Made by a program: the position numbers and the translations under genes
DNA from: Pandoraea capi
Lineage (GTDB): Bacteria; Pseudomonadota; Gammaproteobacteria; Burkholderiales; Burkholderiaceae
Assembly (NCBI RefSeq): GCF_902459735.1
Contig: NZ_CABPRV010000011.1
Location: 1-64,000, forward strand
DNA: 64,000 bases
Reading direction: 5' to 3'
The notes under the pieces: model-generated
Seen by the model: only the letters and a program-made list of their open reading frames with translations
Databases searched by the model: none
What the model was told of the DNA's origin: nothing
Shown: piece after piece, positions 9,182-17,261 of the stretch
Layout: each line of letters begins with the position of its first letter
Position numbering within the stretch: position 1 is the stretch's first letter

Positions 9182-9238
9182 AAGCTAGTCGTCTACCGCG
9201 ACGGCGAGGTCGTGACGGTGCGCACCCGTTTGTCCTAA
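9182..9238 (+). pseudogene. 3' tail of a lost plus-strand gene (possible remnant)
   Basis: A short stretch reads KLVVYRDGEVVTVRTRLS followed by TAA in one plus-strand frame, with no possible start. The preceding in-frame codon run closes at a TGA at 9161-9163. It begins exactly where the truncated transporter stops, so the two fragments appear to meet at a deletion junction near 9178-9182. The parent family was not recognised and the segment is short, so the call is tentative. Confidence 0.3.
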
Positions 9239-9268
9239 CAACCTCCCCGGCCTAATGGAAAACATTTA

Positions 9269-9296
9269 TTGACCGACCGGCCGGTCGGTTTATAAT
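9269..9296 (+). promoter_or_regulatory. paa operon promoter with embedded palindromic operator
   Basis: TTGACC (9269-9274) and TATAAT (9291-9296) are separated by 16 bp. A perfect 18-bp palindrome, ACCGACCGGCCGGTCGGT (9272-9289), fills the spacer. A repressor bound here would occlude RNA polymerase. The natural candidate is the TetR-family protein encoded at the end of the same gene run (14262-14918). ACCGACCGG-CGGTCGGT half-sites are typical of TetR/PaaR-like operators. Confidence 0.85.
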
Positions 9297-9334
9297 GCGT
9301 TCCATATCCCCACATGCCGCGGAGGCCTTCCTCT

Positions 9335-10342
9335 ATGTATACGCAAGCCATCGATCTGGCCGGCAACAGCCCCAAGGGTGTGCGCACCCTGAGCGATGCA
9401 GAGCAGGCGCAGCAAGCTCGCTTCGACGAACGCGTCGCCGCCGAACAGAAGATCGAGCCGCAGGACTACATGCCCGCCGAGTACCGCAAGACGCTCGTGC
9501 GCCAGATCTCCCAGCACGCGCACTCGGAAGTCGTCGGCATGCTGCCGGAAGGTAACTGGATCTCGCGCGCACCGAGCCTCAAGCGCAAAGCCATTCTGCT
9601 CGCCAAGGTTCAGGACGAAGCCGGCCACGGTCTCTATCTCTACTCCGCCGCCGAAACGCTCGGTACGTCGCGCGACGAGATGATCGACGCGCTGCACTCC
9701 GGCAAAGCCAAATACTCCAGCATCTTCAATTACCCCACGCTCACGTGGGCCGACGTCGGCGTGATCGGCTGGCTGGTCGATGGCGCCGCCATCATGAACC
9801 AGGTGCCCCTGTGCCGCTGCTCGTACGGCCCGTACGCGCGCGCCATGATCCGCGTCTGCAAGGAAGAGTCGTTCCACCAGCGCCAGGGCTTCGACGCCCT
9901 GCTCTCGATGATGAGCGGCACGCAAGCCCAGCGCGACATGGTGCAGGAAGCCGTGAACCGCTGGTGGTGGCCGGTGCTGATGATGTTCGGTCCGAGCGAC
10001 AAGGAGTCGATCCACAGCACGCAGACCATGAAGTGGGGCATCAAGCGCATCTCGAACGACGACCTGCGTCAGAAGTTCGTCGACGCCGCCATCGAACAGG
10101 CCAAGGTGCTCGGCGTGACCTTCCCCGACCCGGATCTCAAGTGGAACGAGAGCCGTCGCGCCCACGACTACGGCGAGATCGACTGGAGCGAATTCTGGCG
10201 CGTCGTCGGGGGTGACGGCCCGTGCAACAAGGAACGTGTCGGCACCCGCGTGGCGGCCCACGAGAAAGGCGCCTGGGTGCGCGAAGCCGCCCTCGCCCAC
10301 GCTGCCAAACAGCGCCAGCGCGCGCAGAAGCAGGCCGCCTGA
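9335..10342 (+). CDS. paaA: 1,2-phenylacetyl-CoA epoxidase subunit PaaA
   Basis: Catalytic subunit of the ring-1,2-phenylacetyl-CoA epoxidase, a bacterial multicomponent diiron monooxygenase acting in aerobic phenylacetate catabolism. The 335-residue protein has the diiron carboxylate helices, with ligands in [13 protein letters not shown] and in [13 protein letters not shown], matching the two ExxH motifs. It contains the characteristic [22 protein letters not shown] segment in two parts. The ATG at 9335 follows GGAGG; the frame also opens at 9314. First gene of paaABCDE, 38 bp downstream of a strong -10. Confidence 0.97.
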   Translation: MYTQAIDLAGNSPKGVRTLSDAEQAQQARFDERVAAEQKIEPQDYMPAEYRKTLVRQISQHAHSEVVGMLPEGNWISRAPSLKRKAILLAKVQDEAGHGLYLYSAAETLGTSRDEMIDALHSGKAKYSSIFNYPTLTWADVGVIGWLVDGAAIMNQVPLCRCSYGPYARAMIRVCKEESFHQRQGFDALLSMMSGTQAQRDMVQEAVNRWWWPVLMMFGPSDKESIHSTQTMKWGIKRISNDDLRQKFVDAAIEQAKVLGVTFPDPDLKWNESRRAHDYGEIDWSEFWRVVGGDGPCNKERVGTRVAAHEKGAWVREAALAHAAKQRQRAQKQAA

Positions 10343-10389
10343 GCGCTCGTCGCCAGTCACGCCGCCCTCACAAGACATCAGGAACGATC

Positions 10390-10686
10390 ATGACGCAAGC
10401 AACTAACAAGGAATGGCCCCTCTGGGAAGTGTTCGTGCGCAGCAAGATGGGCCTCGAACACAAGCACAGCGGCAGCCTGCACGCCGCCGACGCCGAAATG
10501 GCCCTGCGCATGGCGCGCGACGTCTACACGCGCCGCCAGGAAGGCGTGAGCATCTGGGTGGTGCCGTCGGTCGCGATCACCGCGTCGGCACCGGAAGACA
10601 AGGCCGAGCTGTTCGATCCGGCCGCCGACAAGATCTACCGTCACCCGACCTTCTACCAACTGCCGGAAGAAGTGAACCACATGTAA
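10390..10686 (+). CDS. paaB: 1,2-phenylacetyl-CoA epoxidase subunit PaaB
   Basis: A 98-residue subunit, the normal size for PaaB, starting MTQATNKEWPLWEVFVRSK and containing GLEHKHSGSLHAADAEMALR and YTRRQEGVSIWVVPS. PaaB is the small structural subunit that bridges PaaAC heterodimers in the epoxidase complex. It lies 47 bp after paaA and 61 bp before paaC in the same orientation. Confidence 0.97.
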   Translation: MTQATNKEWPLWEVFVRSKMGLEHKHSGSLHAADAEMALRMARDVYTRRQEGVSIWVVPSVAITASAPEDKAELFDPAADKIYRHPTFYQLPEEVNHM

Positions 10687-10747
10687 GCGGCTGCGCGCCG
10701 ACCGACCCGACGAGGTCCCCGGCGCGCCCCAAGCGAGACCCCAGAAC

Positions 10748-11551
10748 ATGAAACCGACGCAGGAACATCTGTCCTATCTGCTGCGCCTCGCCGACAACGC
10801 GCTGATCCTCGGTCAGCGCAACGCGGAATGGTGTGGTCACGGCCCCGTGCTGGAAGAGGACATCGCCCTCACGAACCTGAGCCTCGACCTCATCGGTCAG
10901 GCACGCATGCTGTATCAGCACGCCGCCAAGCTCGAAACGGCACTCACCGGCTTCGCCAAGCAGGAAGACGATTACGCCTTCTGGCGCGACGAATTCGCCT
11001 TCCGTAACTGGACGCTCGTCGAACTGCCCCACTACGGCCCGACCGCCGGCACCACGGCCGCCGAGCGCGACTACGCCGTCACCATCGTGCGCAACTTCCT
11101 GTACTCCGCCCTGATGGTCGAAGTGTGGCAAGCCCTCGCACAATCGGCGGACGAAGACCTCGCCGCCATTGCCGCCAAGTCGGTCAAGGAAGCGCATTAC
11201 CACCTGCACCACGCGCGCGACTGGCTCGTGCGCTTCGGCGACGGCACGGAAGAATCGCACCGCCGCGCGCAGGCCGCACTCGACTATCTCGTGCCGTACA
11301 TGAACGAGATCTTCAAGCGCGATGCCCTTGAAGACACCGTGACCGCCGCCGGTACGGGCGTCACGATGGCCGACCTGAAAGACGCGTGGCAAGCCACCGT
11401 CAACGACGCCCTCGCCGAAGCCACGCTGACGTCGCCCGTCGGTGGTGCGTTCGAGAGCACGGGCAAGTTCGGCCATCACTCCGAGCACATGAGCTATCTG
11501 CTCGGCGAGATGCAGGGACTGGCCCGTCAGCATCCGGGCGCCAACTGGTAA
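10748..11551 (+). CDS. paaC: 1,2-phenylacetyl-CoA epoxidase subunit PaaC
   Basis: A 267-residue ferritin-like subunit that pairs with PaaA but is structural rather than catalytic. Diagnostic segments are YLLRLADNALILGQRNAEW, GHGPVLEEDIALTNLSLDLI and SVKEAHYHLHHARDWLVRFG, and the protein ends GLARQHPGANW as is usual for PaaC. It is 16 bp upstream of paaD. Confidence 0.97.
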   Translation: MKPTQEHLSYLLRLADNALILGQRNAEWCGHGPVLEEDIALTNLSLDLIGQARMLYQHAAKLETALTGFAKQEDDYAFWRDEFAFRNWTLVELPHYGPTAGTTAAERDYAVTIVRNFLYSALMVEVWQALAQSADEDLAAIAAKSVKEAHYHLHHARDWLVRFGDGTEESHRRAQAALDYLVPYMNEIFKRDALEDTVTAAGTGVTMADLKDAWQATVNDALAEATLTSPVGGAFESTGKFGHHSEHMSYLLGEMQGLARQHPGANW

Positions 11552-11567
11552 GCCGCCCGCGCACATC

Positions 11568-12176
11568 ATGCACAAGACGAACCTGTTTGCCGACGCGATG
11601 ACGAATCTGCCGCTCACGCCTGCCGTGGCACCCGACGTGCTGACGCCGGCGTCGGCCGCATCGTTGCCGCTCGCCTGGCAAACGCTCGAAGCCGTGCCCG
11701 ATCCGGAAATTCCGGTCGTGTCGATTCGGGAGCTCGGCATTCTGCGCGATGTGCGCGTGGTCACGAACGATCAGGGCGCCACGGCGTTCGAGATCGTAAT
11801 CACGCCGACGTATTCCGGCTGCCCGGCCATGCAGCAGATCGCCGAGGACATTGCCGCGGCCATGACGCGCGCCGGCCTCGGCCCGTGGCACGTCAAGACG
11901 GTGCTCGCGCCCGCCTGGACGACCGACTGGATCAGCCCGGAAGCGCGCGAAAAATTGCGCGGCTACGGCATTGCACCGCCGACCGGCACGCACGCCGTCT
12001 CCGCAGACGCCCCGCGCAAGATCACGTTCTACGGCCGCCCGAAAGACGGCGTGCCCTGCCCGCATTGCGGCTCGCACGATACCGAAGTCGTCTCCGCCTT
12101 CGGCTCGACCGCCTGCAAGGCGCATTACCGTTGCCGTTCGTGCCAAGAGCCGTTCGACTACTTCAAGCCATATTGA
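11568..12176 (+). CDS. paaD: PaaD, Fe-S/maturation protein of the phenylacetyl-CoA epoxidase
   Basis: A 202-residue protein of the SufT/MIP18 (DUF59) family: AWQTLEAVPDPEIPVVSIRE at the N-terminus and PTYSGCPAMQQIAEDI in the middle. The C-terminal cysteine cluster is CPHCGSHDTEVVSAFGSTAC plus CRSCQEPFDYFKPY. PaaD is needed for a functional epoxidase, probably for metal centre assembly. A second possible start is the ATG ten codons in (MTNLPLTP). The stop is 31 bp from the paaE start. Confidence 0.95.
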   Translation: MHKTNLFADAMTNLPLTPAVAPDVLTPASAASLPLAWQTLEAVPDPEIPVVSIRELGILRDVRVVTNDQGATAFEIVITPTYSGCPAMQQIAEDIAAAMTRAGLGPWHVKTVLAPAWTTDWISPEAREKLRGYGIAPPTGTHAVSADAPRKITFYGRPKDGVPCPHCGSHDTEVVSAFGSTACKAHYRCRSCQEPFDYFKPY

Positions 12177-12207
12177 TGGCCAGATTGACCCGATAGGGAA
12201 GCCTACG

Positions 12208-13296
12208 ATGACGACCCCGCAATTCCATTCGCTGACGATTCGCGAAATCCGGCCCGAAACCGCCGACGCCATCTCCATCGCCTTCACGGTGCCGGACGCC
12301 CTGCGCGACGCCTATCGCTTCACGCAAGGCCAGTTCCTCACGCTCAAAACCGATATCGACGGCGAAGAAGCCCGTCGCTCGTACTCGATCTGCGTTGGCG
12401 TGCCCGACTATGAGGCCACCGGCGAATTGCGCGTGGGCATCAAGCGCGTGCCGGGCGGCAAGTTCTCGAACTTCGCGAACGACCAGCTCAAGCCAGGTCA
12501 GCAAATCGACGTGATGACGCCGGACGGGCGTTTCTTCACGCGACTGTCGGCGGACAACGCCAAGCATTACGTCGGATTCGCCGGCGGCTCGGGCATCACG
12601 CCGATGCTCGCGCTCATCAAGACGACGCTCGCCGCCGAGCCGGACAGCCAGTTCACGCTCGTCTATGGCAACCGCTCGGTGCCCGCGATCATGTTCGCCG
12701 AAGCGCTCGAAGACCTGAAGAACACGTATCTGGGCCGACTGCGCCTGTATCACGTGCTCTCGGACGAGGCGCAGGAAGTCGAGCTGTTCAACGGTCTGCT
12801 CAACGAAGAGAAGTGCGCGGCGTTCCTTGAGACGCTGATCCCGGCATCGAGCATCGACGAAGCCTTCATCTGCGGCCCCGGCCCGATGATGGACGCCGCC
12901 GAAGCTGCGCTGGCCGCCGCCGGCGTCGCCAAGGAAAAGATCCACGTCGAGCGCTTCGGCGTGCCGTCGCCGCAAGCGGGCGTGAAGCCTGTCGTCATCA
13001 CCGACGACACGCCGATGGCCGAGCTGGTTGTGGTCATGGACGGCAAGGAGCGCCGTCTGCGCCAGCCGTACGAGGGCCAGAGCATCCTCGACACCGGCCT
13101 CGCCGCCGGCCTGTCGCTGCCGTATGCCTGCAAGGGCGGCGTGTGCTGCACGTGCCGCGCGAAGGTGCTCGAAGGCGAAGTGGCAATGGACAAGAACTAC
13201 ACGCTGGAAGATTACGAAGTCGAACAGGGCTTCGTGCTGACCTGTCAGGCGCGCCCGCTCACCGAGCGCGTGGTGGTGAGCTACGACGAGCGCTGA
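12208..13296 (+). CDS. paaE: PaaE, NADPH reductase of the phenylacetyl-CoA epoxidase
   Basis: A 362-residue reductase that feeds electrons to PaaAC. FAD-binding segment ARRSYSICVGVPDYE and NAD(P)-binding FAGGSGITPMLALIKTTL are present. The C-terminal plant-type [2Fe-2S] ferredoxin domain has PYACKGGVCCTCRAKVLEG with a distant cysteine in GFVLTCQARPL. The ATG at 12208 follows AGGGAAG. Last epoxidase gene in the run; the CoA ligase (paaK) and downstream ring-opening genes are not in the window. Confidence 0.97.
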   Translation: MTTPQFHSLTIREIRPETADAISIAFTVPDALRDAYRFTQGQFLTLKTDIDGEEARRSYSICVGVPDYEATGELRVGIKRVPGGKFSNFANDQLKPGQQIDVMTPDGRFFTRLSADNAKHYVGFAGGSGITPMLALIKTTLAAEPDSQFTLVYGNRSVPAIMFAEALEDLKNTYLGRLRLYHVLSDEAQEVELFNGLLNEEKCAAFLETLIPASSIDEAFICGPGPMMDAAEAALAAAGVAKEKIHVERFGVPSPQAGVKPVVITDDTPMAELVVVMDGKERRLRQPYEGQSILDTGLAAGLSLPYACKGGVCCTCRAKVLEGEVAMDKNYTLEDYEVEQGFVLTCQARPLTERVVVSYDER

Positions 13297-13463
13297 TCGG
13301 CCGGGAGGGCAGTCTTCCTCATATTGAACGCCTGTTTGCCGTGAGGTGCGAACGTCACCTCATCGCAGGCGAAAGCGGCATGAAATCCCGCCAATGCGTC
13401 GATTATTTCCGGCATTACGGGAGCGTCAACCCGAGGTAGCGGGAATACCGTAAACTACCGGGC

Positions 13464-14252
13464 ATGAATACCATCCATGTCGTCTGTGGCGATATCGCCG
13501 CGCAGCAATTGCGCGCGGCGATGGCGCAAGCGCAACGCGCCGACCCTGTCCTTGTCCTGCGCGACGATCTGGCCGTTGGCCCGCTGCGAGAGATCGACGA
13601 GAACGAACGGCAGCGTGCCGCGTTCTGGCAGCGCGTCGCGCCATCGGCCGGCCGGGATTACGCAGGCGACTTGCGCGAAGAGCTGGCCTCGCTGCAACGG
13701 CTCGTCGAAGGCGACAATGCGGTAGTTTGCTGGCATGGCGACAGCGCGTCCGATCAGTTGATGTTGCGACGCGTCGCCTTCATGCTTCGCAGCACGCCTG
13801 CCCGCCTGAACGAGATTGTCCTGCGTGGCAGCGATCTGTCACCTGACGGCAGCGCGGGCGACGCCAACCGCCGCACGAGCGTCGGCATGTACGCCCCGGC
13901 AGTGCTGGCCGAACGGTTTGTGCGGATCGCCCCGATTTCGCTGCTTCGCATCGGTCGTCTGTCGCTGGAATGGCGGGCGCTCAAGCAAGTGAATATGCAG
14001 GTCAGACGCTGGGTGCACAACACGTTCGAAGGCGCGACGTTCGCCGAGATCGACGATCAGATTCTGGCGCGCGCCCCGGTGGCATGGACCCCGATGGCCG
14101 CGTTTCTCGGCGAACTGATGCCCCGCATCGAGGGTTTCTTCGCCACCGACAGTTTTCTTTTGTGGCGCTGCCGCGAACTCGGTGCGGCAGGCCGGCTAGC
14201 GTTACGCGGCGACACCACGGCCGCGAGCGCGTGCGATTTACGACTGGAGTAA
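13464..14252 (+). CDS. DUF1835-domain protein of unknown function
   Basis: A 262-residue soluble protein beginning MNTIHVVCGDIAAQQLRAAM, with DPVLVLRDDLAVGPLREIDE and NAVVCWHGDSASDQLMLRR. This is the pattern of DUF1835 proteins (followed by a DUF3658-like C-terminal half), whose function is unknown. It sits 167 bp after paaE and only 9 bp before the TetR gene, so it is probably cotranscribed with paaR. Whether it belongs to phenylacetate metabolism cannot be read from the sequence. Confidence 0.75.
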   Translation: MNTIHVVCGDIAAQQLRAAMAQAQRADPVLVLRDDLAVGPLREIDENERQRAAFWQRVAPSAGRDYAGDLREELASLQRLVEGDNAVVCWHGDSASDQLMLRRVAFMLRSTPARLNEIVLRGSDLSPDGSAGDANRRTSVGMYAPAVLAERFVRIAPISLLRIGRLSLEWRALKQVNMQVRRWVHNTFEGATFAEIDDQILARAPVAWTPMAAFLGELMPRIEGFFATDSFLLWRCRELGAAGRLALRGDTTAASACDLRLE

Positions 14253-14261
14253 CCCCCGTTT

Positions 14262-14918
14262 ATGGCACGTACCAAAGCGCCCGATCACGAATCGCAGCGC
14301 GAACAGATTCTCGACGTCGCCGCCGACGCCTTCGCGCGCGCGAGCTATCCGAGCACGTCGATGTCCGAACTGGCCGCCGCCTGCGGCACGTCCAAGGCCC
14401 GTCTCTATCATTACTACGCCAGCAAAGACGCCATCCTCTTCGATCTGCTGGAGCGCTATACCAAGCGCCTGATGCTGATCGTCACCGAGGTCGAAGCGCT
14501 CGGCCAGCGACGTGGTCTGTCGGAGCGCGACACGTTCCACGAGCTGATCCGTGCGTTCCTCGATGAGTACGAGACGTCGCAGACGCGTCACATCGCGCTG
14601 CTCAACGACGTGAAATTCCTGAACGACGAGCAACGCGAGATCGTCCTCAACCGTCAGCGCGACGTGGTTGCCGCGTTTGCGCGCCAACTCACCCGGGCGT
14701 TCCCGGAGCGCGTGGCCAAGCACAACCAGACGGCGCTCACGATGATGCTCTTCGGCATGATCAACTGGACCTTCACGTGGCTCAAACCCGGCGGCCGCAT
14801 GCGCTACCGCGACTTCGCCAACGAGGTCATTGCCGTGCTCGAACACGGTCTGGCCGCCCCGCTGCCGGACGGCATCGAAGCCGCGATTCCCGCGCCTGCC
14901 ACGCCATCGCGCCTCTAA
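14262..14918 (+). CDS. paaR: TetR-family repressor, probable PaaR
   Basis: A 218-residue regulator with an N-terminal TetR helix-turn-helix (QREQILDVAADAFARASYPS, then MSELAAACGTSKARLYHYYA) and a C-terminal ligand domain of the type in PaaR proteins of beta-proteobacteria, which respond to phenylacetyl-CoA. The call as PaaR rests on location at the end of the paa run and on the TetR-style palindrome in the paaA promoter. A terminator hairpin follows 23 bp after the stop. Confidence 0.85.
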   Translation: MARTKAPDHESQREQILDVAADAFARASYPSTSMSELAAACGTSKARLYHYYASKDAILFDLLERYTKRLMLIVTEVEALGQRRGLSERDTFHELIRAFLDEYETSQTRHIALLNDVKFLNDEQREIVLNRQRDVVAAFARQLTRAFPERVAKHNQTALTMMLFGMINWTFTWLKPGGRMRYRDFANEVIAVLEHGLAAPLPDGIEAAIPAPATPSRL

Positions 14919-14941
14919 AGATTGCAAGTACTCACTCACAC

Positions 14942-14969
14942 AAAAAGGGCGATATCTCGCCCTTTTTTG
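14942..14969 (+). terminator. Rho-independent terminator after paaR
   Basis: AAAAAGGGCGA, TATC loop and TCGCCC followed by TTTTTT form a strong hairpin with a U-tract, closing the paa transcription unit. Confidence 0.88.
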
Positions 14970-15089
14970 TTGCCTCGCAGCAACTGCGTTGTGACGGCTG
15001 TTCGGTGTCAAAGCCAGAAAAGACGCCATTCTTCAGCGACTTAGACGCTTCCCTCCACAGGCGATTATTCTTTTCCTAGGGTTTTTACC

Positions 15090-15107
15090 TACCCGATCGG
15101 GTATAAT
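15090..15107 (+). promoter_or_regulatory. -10 element overlapping a 14-bp palindrome upstream of the GNAT gene
   Basis: TACCCGATCGGGTA (15090-15103) is a perfect palindrome that runs into TATAAT (15102-15107). No -35 at a normal distance is convincing (TTTTTA lies only 14 bp away), suggesting that a regulator binds here or that the promoter is activator-dependent. The start codon is 55 bp downstream of the -10, after AAGGA. Confidence 0.55.
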
Positions 15108-15162
15108 TCTTTTGCGTCGCACAATGCAGTGCACGCACTAAAGAATACTCAAGGATTACGCC

Positions 15163-15819
15163 ATGACTGCCCCGAACCACACGCCCGACGTCGCACACGC
15201 GACGGTTGCCGCCAACGAGCGGTCAAGCGTGCTGATTCGTGAGCTCACCTCCGGCGACATCCACCGACTCCAGCGCCATTTCCTGGCGCTCGGCGAAGAA
15301 GACCGCCTGCTGCGTTTCGGTCAGGCCGTGTCAGACGATGTGATTACCCGCTACGTCGCCAGCCTCGACTTCTCCCGTGACAGCGTGTTCGGTGTCTATG
15401 ACGACAACCTCGCACTCGTTGCCGTGGCGCACGTCGCGCAATTGCCCGAGGGCAAGAATGGCCGTGTCGCAGAATTCGGCGTCTCGGTGCTCGAATCCGC
15501 GCGTGGGCGTGGCATCGGTTCGCGTTTGTTCGAACGTGCGTCGATCCATTGCCGCAACAAGCGTGTCGATACCCTCTACATGCATTGCCTGTCGCGTAAC
15601 GCCCGCATGATGCGTATCGCCAAGAAGGCTGGCATGGAAATCAACTTCGCTTACGGCGAAGCGGACGGTTACCTGAGCCTTCCCCCGGCCGACACGCAGT
15701 CGATGCTCTCGGAAATGATGCAGGAGCAGATCGCGGCATTCGATTACGCGCTCAAGCGTCAGTTGCGCAACGCCCGCCGTCTGGTCGGCGCGATTTTGCC
15801 GAATCAACGCGCTGCCTGA
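15163..15819 (+). CDS. GNAT-family N-acetyltransferase
   Basis: A 218-residue protein with a GNAT core: IRELTSGDIHRLQRHFLALG at the N-terminus and VAEFGVSVLESARGRGIGSR as the acetyl-CoA pyrophosphate-binding loop (RGRGIG). HCLSRNARMMRIAKKAGMEI forms the final strand and helix. The substrate is unknown; the fold is shared with enzymes acetylating amines, peptides and antibiotics. It is a single-gene unit with its own promoter and a terminator. Confidence 0.88.
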   Translation: MTAPNHTPDVAHATVAANERSSVLIRELTSGDIHRLQRHFLALGEEDRLLRFGQAVSDDVITRYVASLDFSRDSVFGVYDDNLALVAVAHVAQLPEGKNGRVAEFGVSVLESARGRGIGSRLFERASIHCRNKRVDTLYMHCLSRNARMMRIAKKAGMEINFAYGEADGYLSLPPADTQSMLSEMMQEQIAAFDYALKRQLRNARRLVGAILPNQRAA

Positions 15820-15880
15820 GTGAGTGCCTGAGCGCGTCCGGGCGAACATCCCGCACTCGCGCGCAACCGCGCGTCTCATG

Positions 15881-15907
15881 AAAAACCCGGCCTTGGCCGG
15901 GTTTTTT
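15881..15907. terminator. Bidirectional terminator
   Basis: AAAAACCCGGCC, TT and GGCCGGGTTTTTT form a near-perfect hairpin flanked by A and T runs, between the convergent GNAT and Lrp genes. Confidence 0.88.
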
Positions 15908-15941
15908 GTCGTCGTCAGAATGACAGCATGACGCTTGCCGA

Positions 15942-16430
15942 TTACGGCAACGGCAGCGCCGTCGTCTCTTTCAACTGATCGAGGACAAAGCTGGTTTTGA
16001 CGTCGACCACGCTCGGATGCACGAGCAACTGCGTCTGCATGAAGCGCGAGAAGTGCGCCATGTCGCGCACGTGCACGCGCAGCAGGTAGTCCATGTCACC
16101 CGCCATCGCGTAACAACCGACGACCTCCGGCCACGAATCGACCACGCTGCGGAAGTGCTCGATGACCGAGCCTCCCTGCCCGTCGCCGGGATGCCGCTTG
16201 TCGAGCCGCACATTGACGTAGGCGAGCAGGCCAAGCCCCAGACGCGTGGGCTCCAGCAGCGCCACGTAACCGCGAATGACGCCGGCCTCTTCGAGACGGC
16301 GAATGCGGCGCAGGCACGGACTCGGCGAGAGCCGCACCTGTTCGGCGATTTCGAGGTTGGAAAGGCGCCCGTTACTTTGCAGCAAGGCGAGGATGCGCCG
16401 ATCGATCTTGTCCAACTCCAGCTTTGACAT
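15942..16430 (-). CDS. Lrp/AsnC-family transcriptional regulator
   Basis: A 162-residue regulator: N-terminal helix-turn-helix DKIDRRILALLQSNGRLSN plus LEIAEQVRLSPSPCLRRIRR, and a C-terminal RAM/AsnC effector domain (VVGCYAMAGDMDYLLRVHVR). Family members form octamers and sense amino acids. No adjacent divergent target gene is present, so its regulon is unknown. It may be autoregulated from the AT-rich stretch at 16440-16480. Confidence 0.92.
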   Translation of the reverse strand: MSKLELDKIDRRILALLQSNGRLSNLEIAEQVRLSPSPCLRRIRRLEEAGVIRGYVALLEPTRLGLGLLAYVNVRLDKRHPGDGQGGSVIEHFRSVVDSWPEVVGCYAMAGDMDYLLRVHVRDMAHFSRFMQTQLLVHPSVVDVKTSFVLDQLKETTALPLP

Positions 16431-16554
16431 ATCTCTCCCTGTTATTGGTATTTATGCGCAATATTATTGCGCAACTCACCAGATATAAGGAAGTGTGATG
16501 CGGGTATACGTGGTTACAAGAGATTACAACGCAGTCGAGCAATACCGAAGGGAA

Positions 16555-16590
16555 AAGAAAAAGGCGCTCGCCCGGTGGGGCTGCGCCTTT
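16555..16590 (-). terminator. Terminator of the small exported-protein gene
   Basis: On the minus strand AAAGGCGC and GCGCCTTT pair around a GC-rich loop and are followed by TTTCTTTTC. It lies about 95 bp downstream of the 16683-16892 gene. Confidence 0.6.
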
Positions 16591-16682
16591 GCGGTTCGGG
16601 AGTGTAACGCTGTCTGACGGGTATGGCCGCCGGGCAACGCACTCAGGTGGATCGGGCCGAAGTCACGAAACCAAAACGTGAC

Positions 16683-16892
16683 TTAGCGGCGCTGGAATTC
16701 TCGCGGATCGATCGTGCGCTGGTCGAGCGGGCCTTCGTAACGCTGCGGCGTTTGGGTCGTGCGCTGCTGCGTAATCGGAGTGGGTTCGGCCGTCTTGTCG
16801 CGCGCCAGCTCATCGGCGCGGGCGACGCTCACTTCCAGGGTCAGGAACGAAGCGGAAACCAGCAGGAATTTGGCGATGTTTCGTTGATTCAC
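16683..16892 (-). CDS. Small exported protein of unknown function
   Basis: A 69-residue product starting from GTG. The Shine-Dalgarno AAGGAG lies 5 bp upstream (complement of CTCCTT at 16898-16903), which is strong support for translation. It begins MNQRNIAKFLLVSASFLTLE, followed by VSVARA and then DELARD, a clean Sec signal peptide with an ARA cleavage site. The mature part is about 43 polar residues rich in Thr, Gln and Arg. No family was recognised. It is a monocistronic unit closed by its own terminator, probably a periplasmic peptide. Confidence 0.6.
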   Translation of the reverse strand: MNQRNIAKFLLVSASFLTLEVSVARADELARDKTAEPTPITQQRTTQTPQRYEGPLDQRTIDPREFQRR

Positions 16893-17227
16893 AGTGACTC
16901 CTTCTTGCGTATCGCTTTATTTGTAGCTGCGTGCTTTCGTTGCACGCTATGGAACGTACCCAACGTGTCGGTCATACCACCGTGACGCATCGGGTAACGC
17001 ATTAGTAGGCATTCTGCCAACTCCGTTCCCTGAAGCCCCGAACCGTTACACGTTGTTACCCGTGTGTCAGATGACGCCGACAAACGTACCATTGTCGACA
17101 CAATCACGACACAATCGCGCCATTTTGAAGCCAAATCCCAAAATACGAATGCGGTTCAATGCCGCACCTGCCGCTTATGTGGGGGTGTCCGAAAAGAACG
17201 CCAGACAGGGTTTACGCCAGCCGTCTT
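16893..17227. other. Intergenic, no gene recognised
   Basis: Short open frames on both strands read through this region but show no signal, domain or ribosome-binding site. It holds the promoter of the small exported protein and leads into the palindromic promoter of the indolepyruvate oxidoreductase. Confidence 0.4.
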
Positions 17228-17261
17228 ACGTTTACGTAAACGTCATAATCATCGCTATACT
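17228..17261 (+). promoter_or_regulatory. Palindromic operator and -10 upstream of the indolepyruvate oxidoreductase
   Basis: ACGTTTACGTAAACGT (17228-17243) is a perfect 16-bp palindrome. TATACT (17256-17261) is a plausible -10, with TTACGT inside the palindrome as -35 at an 18-bp spacing. A regulator binding the palindrome would cover the -35. The palindrome resembles TTTACGT/ACGTAAA sites of MerR-type amino-acid catabolism regulators such as LiuR, but that match is from memory. It implies a leader of about 245 nt. Confidence 0.55.
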
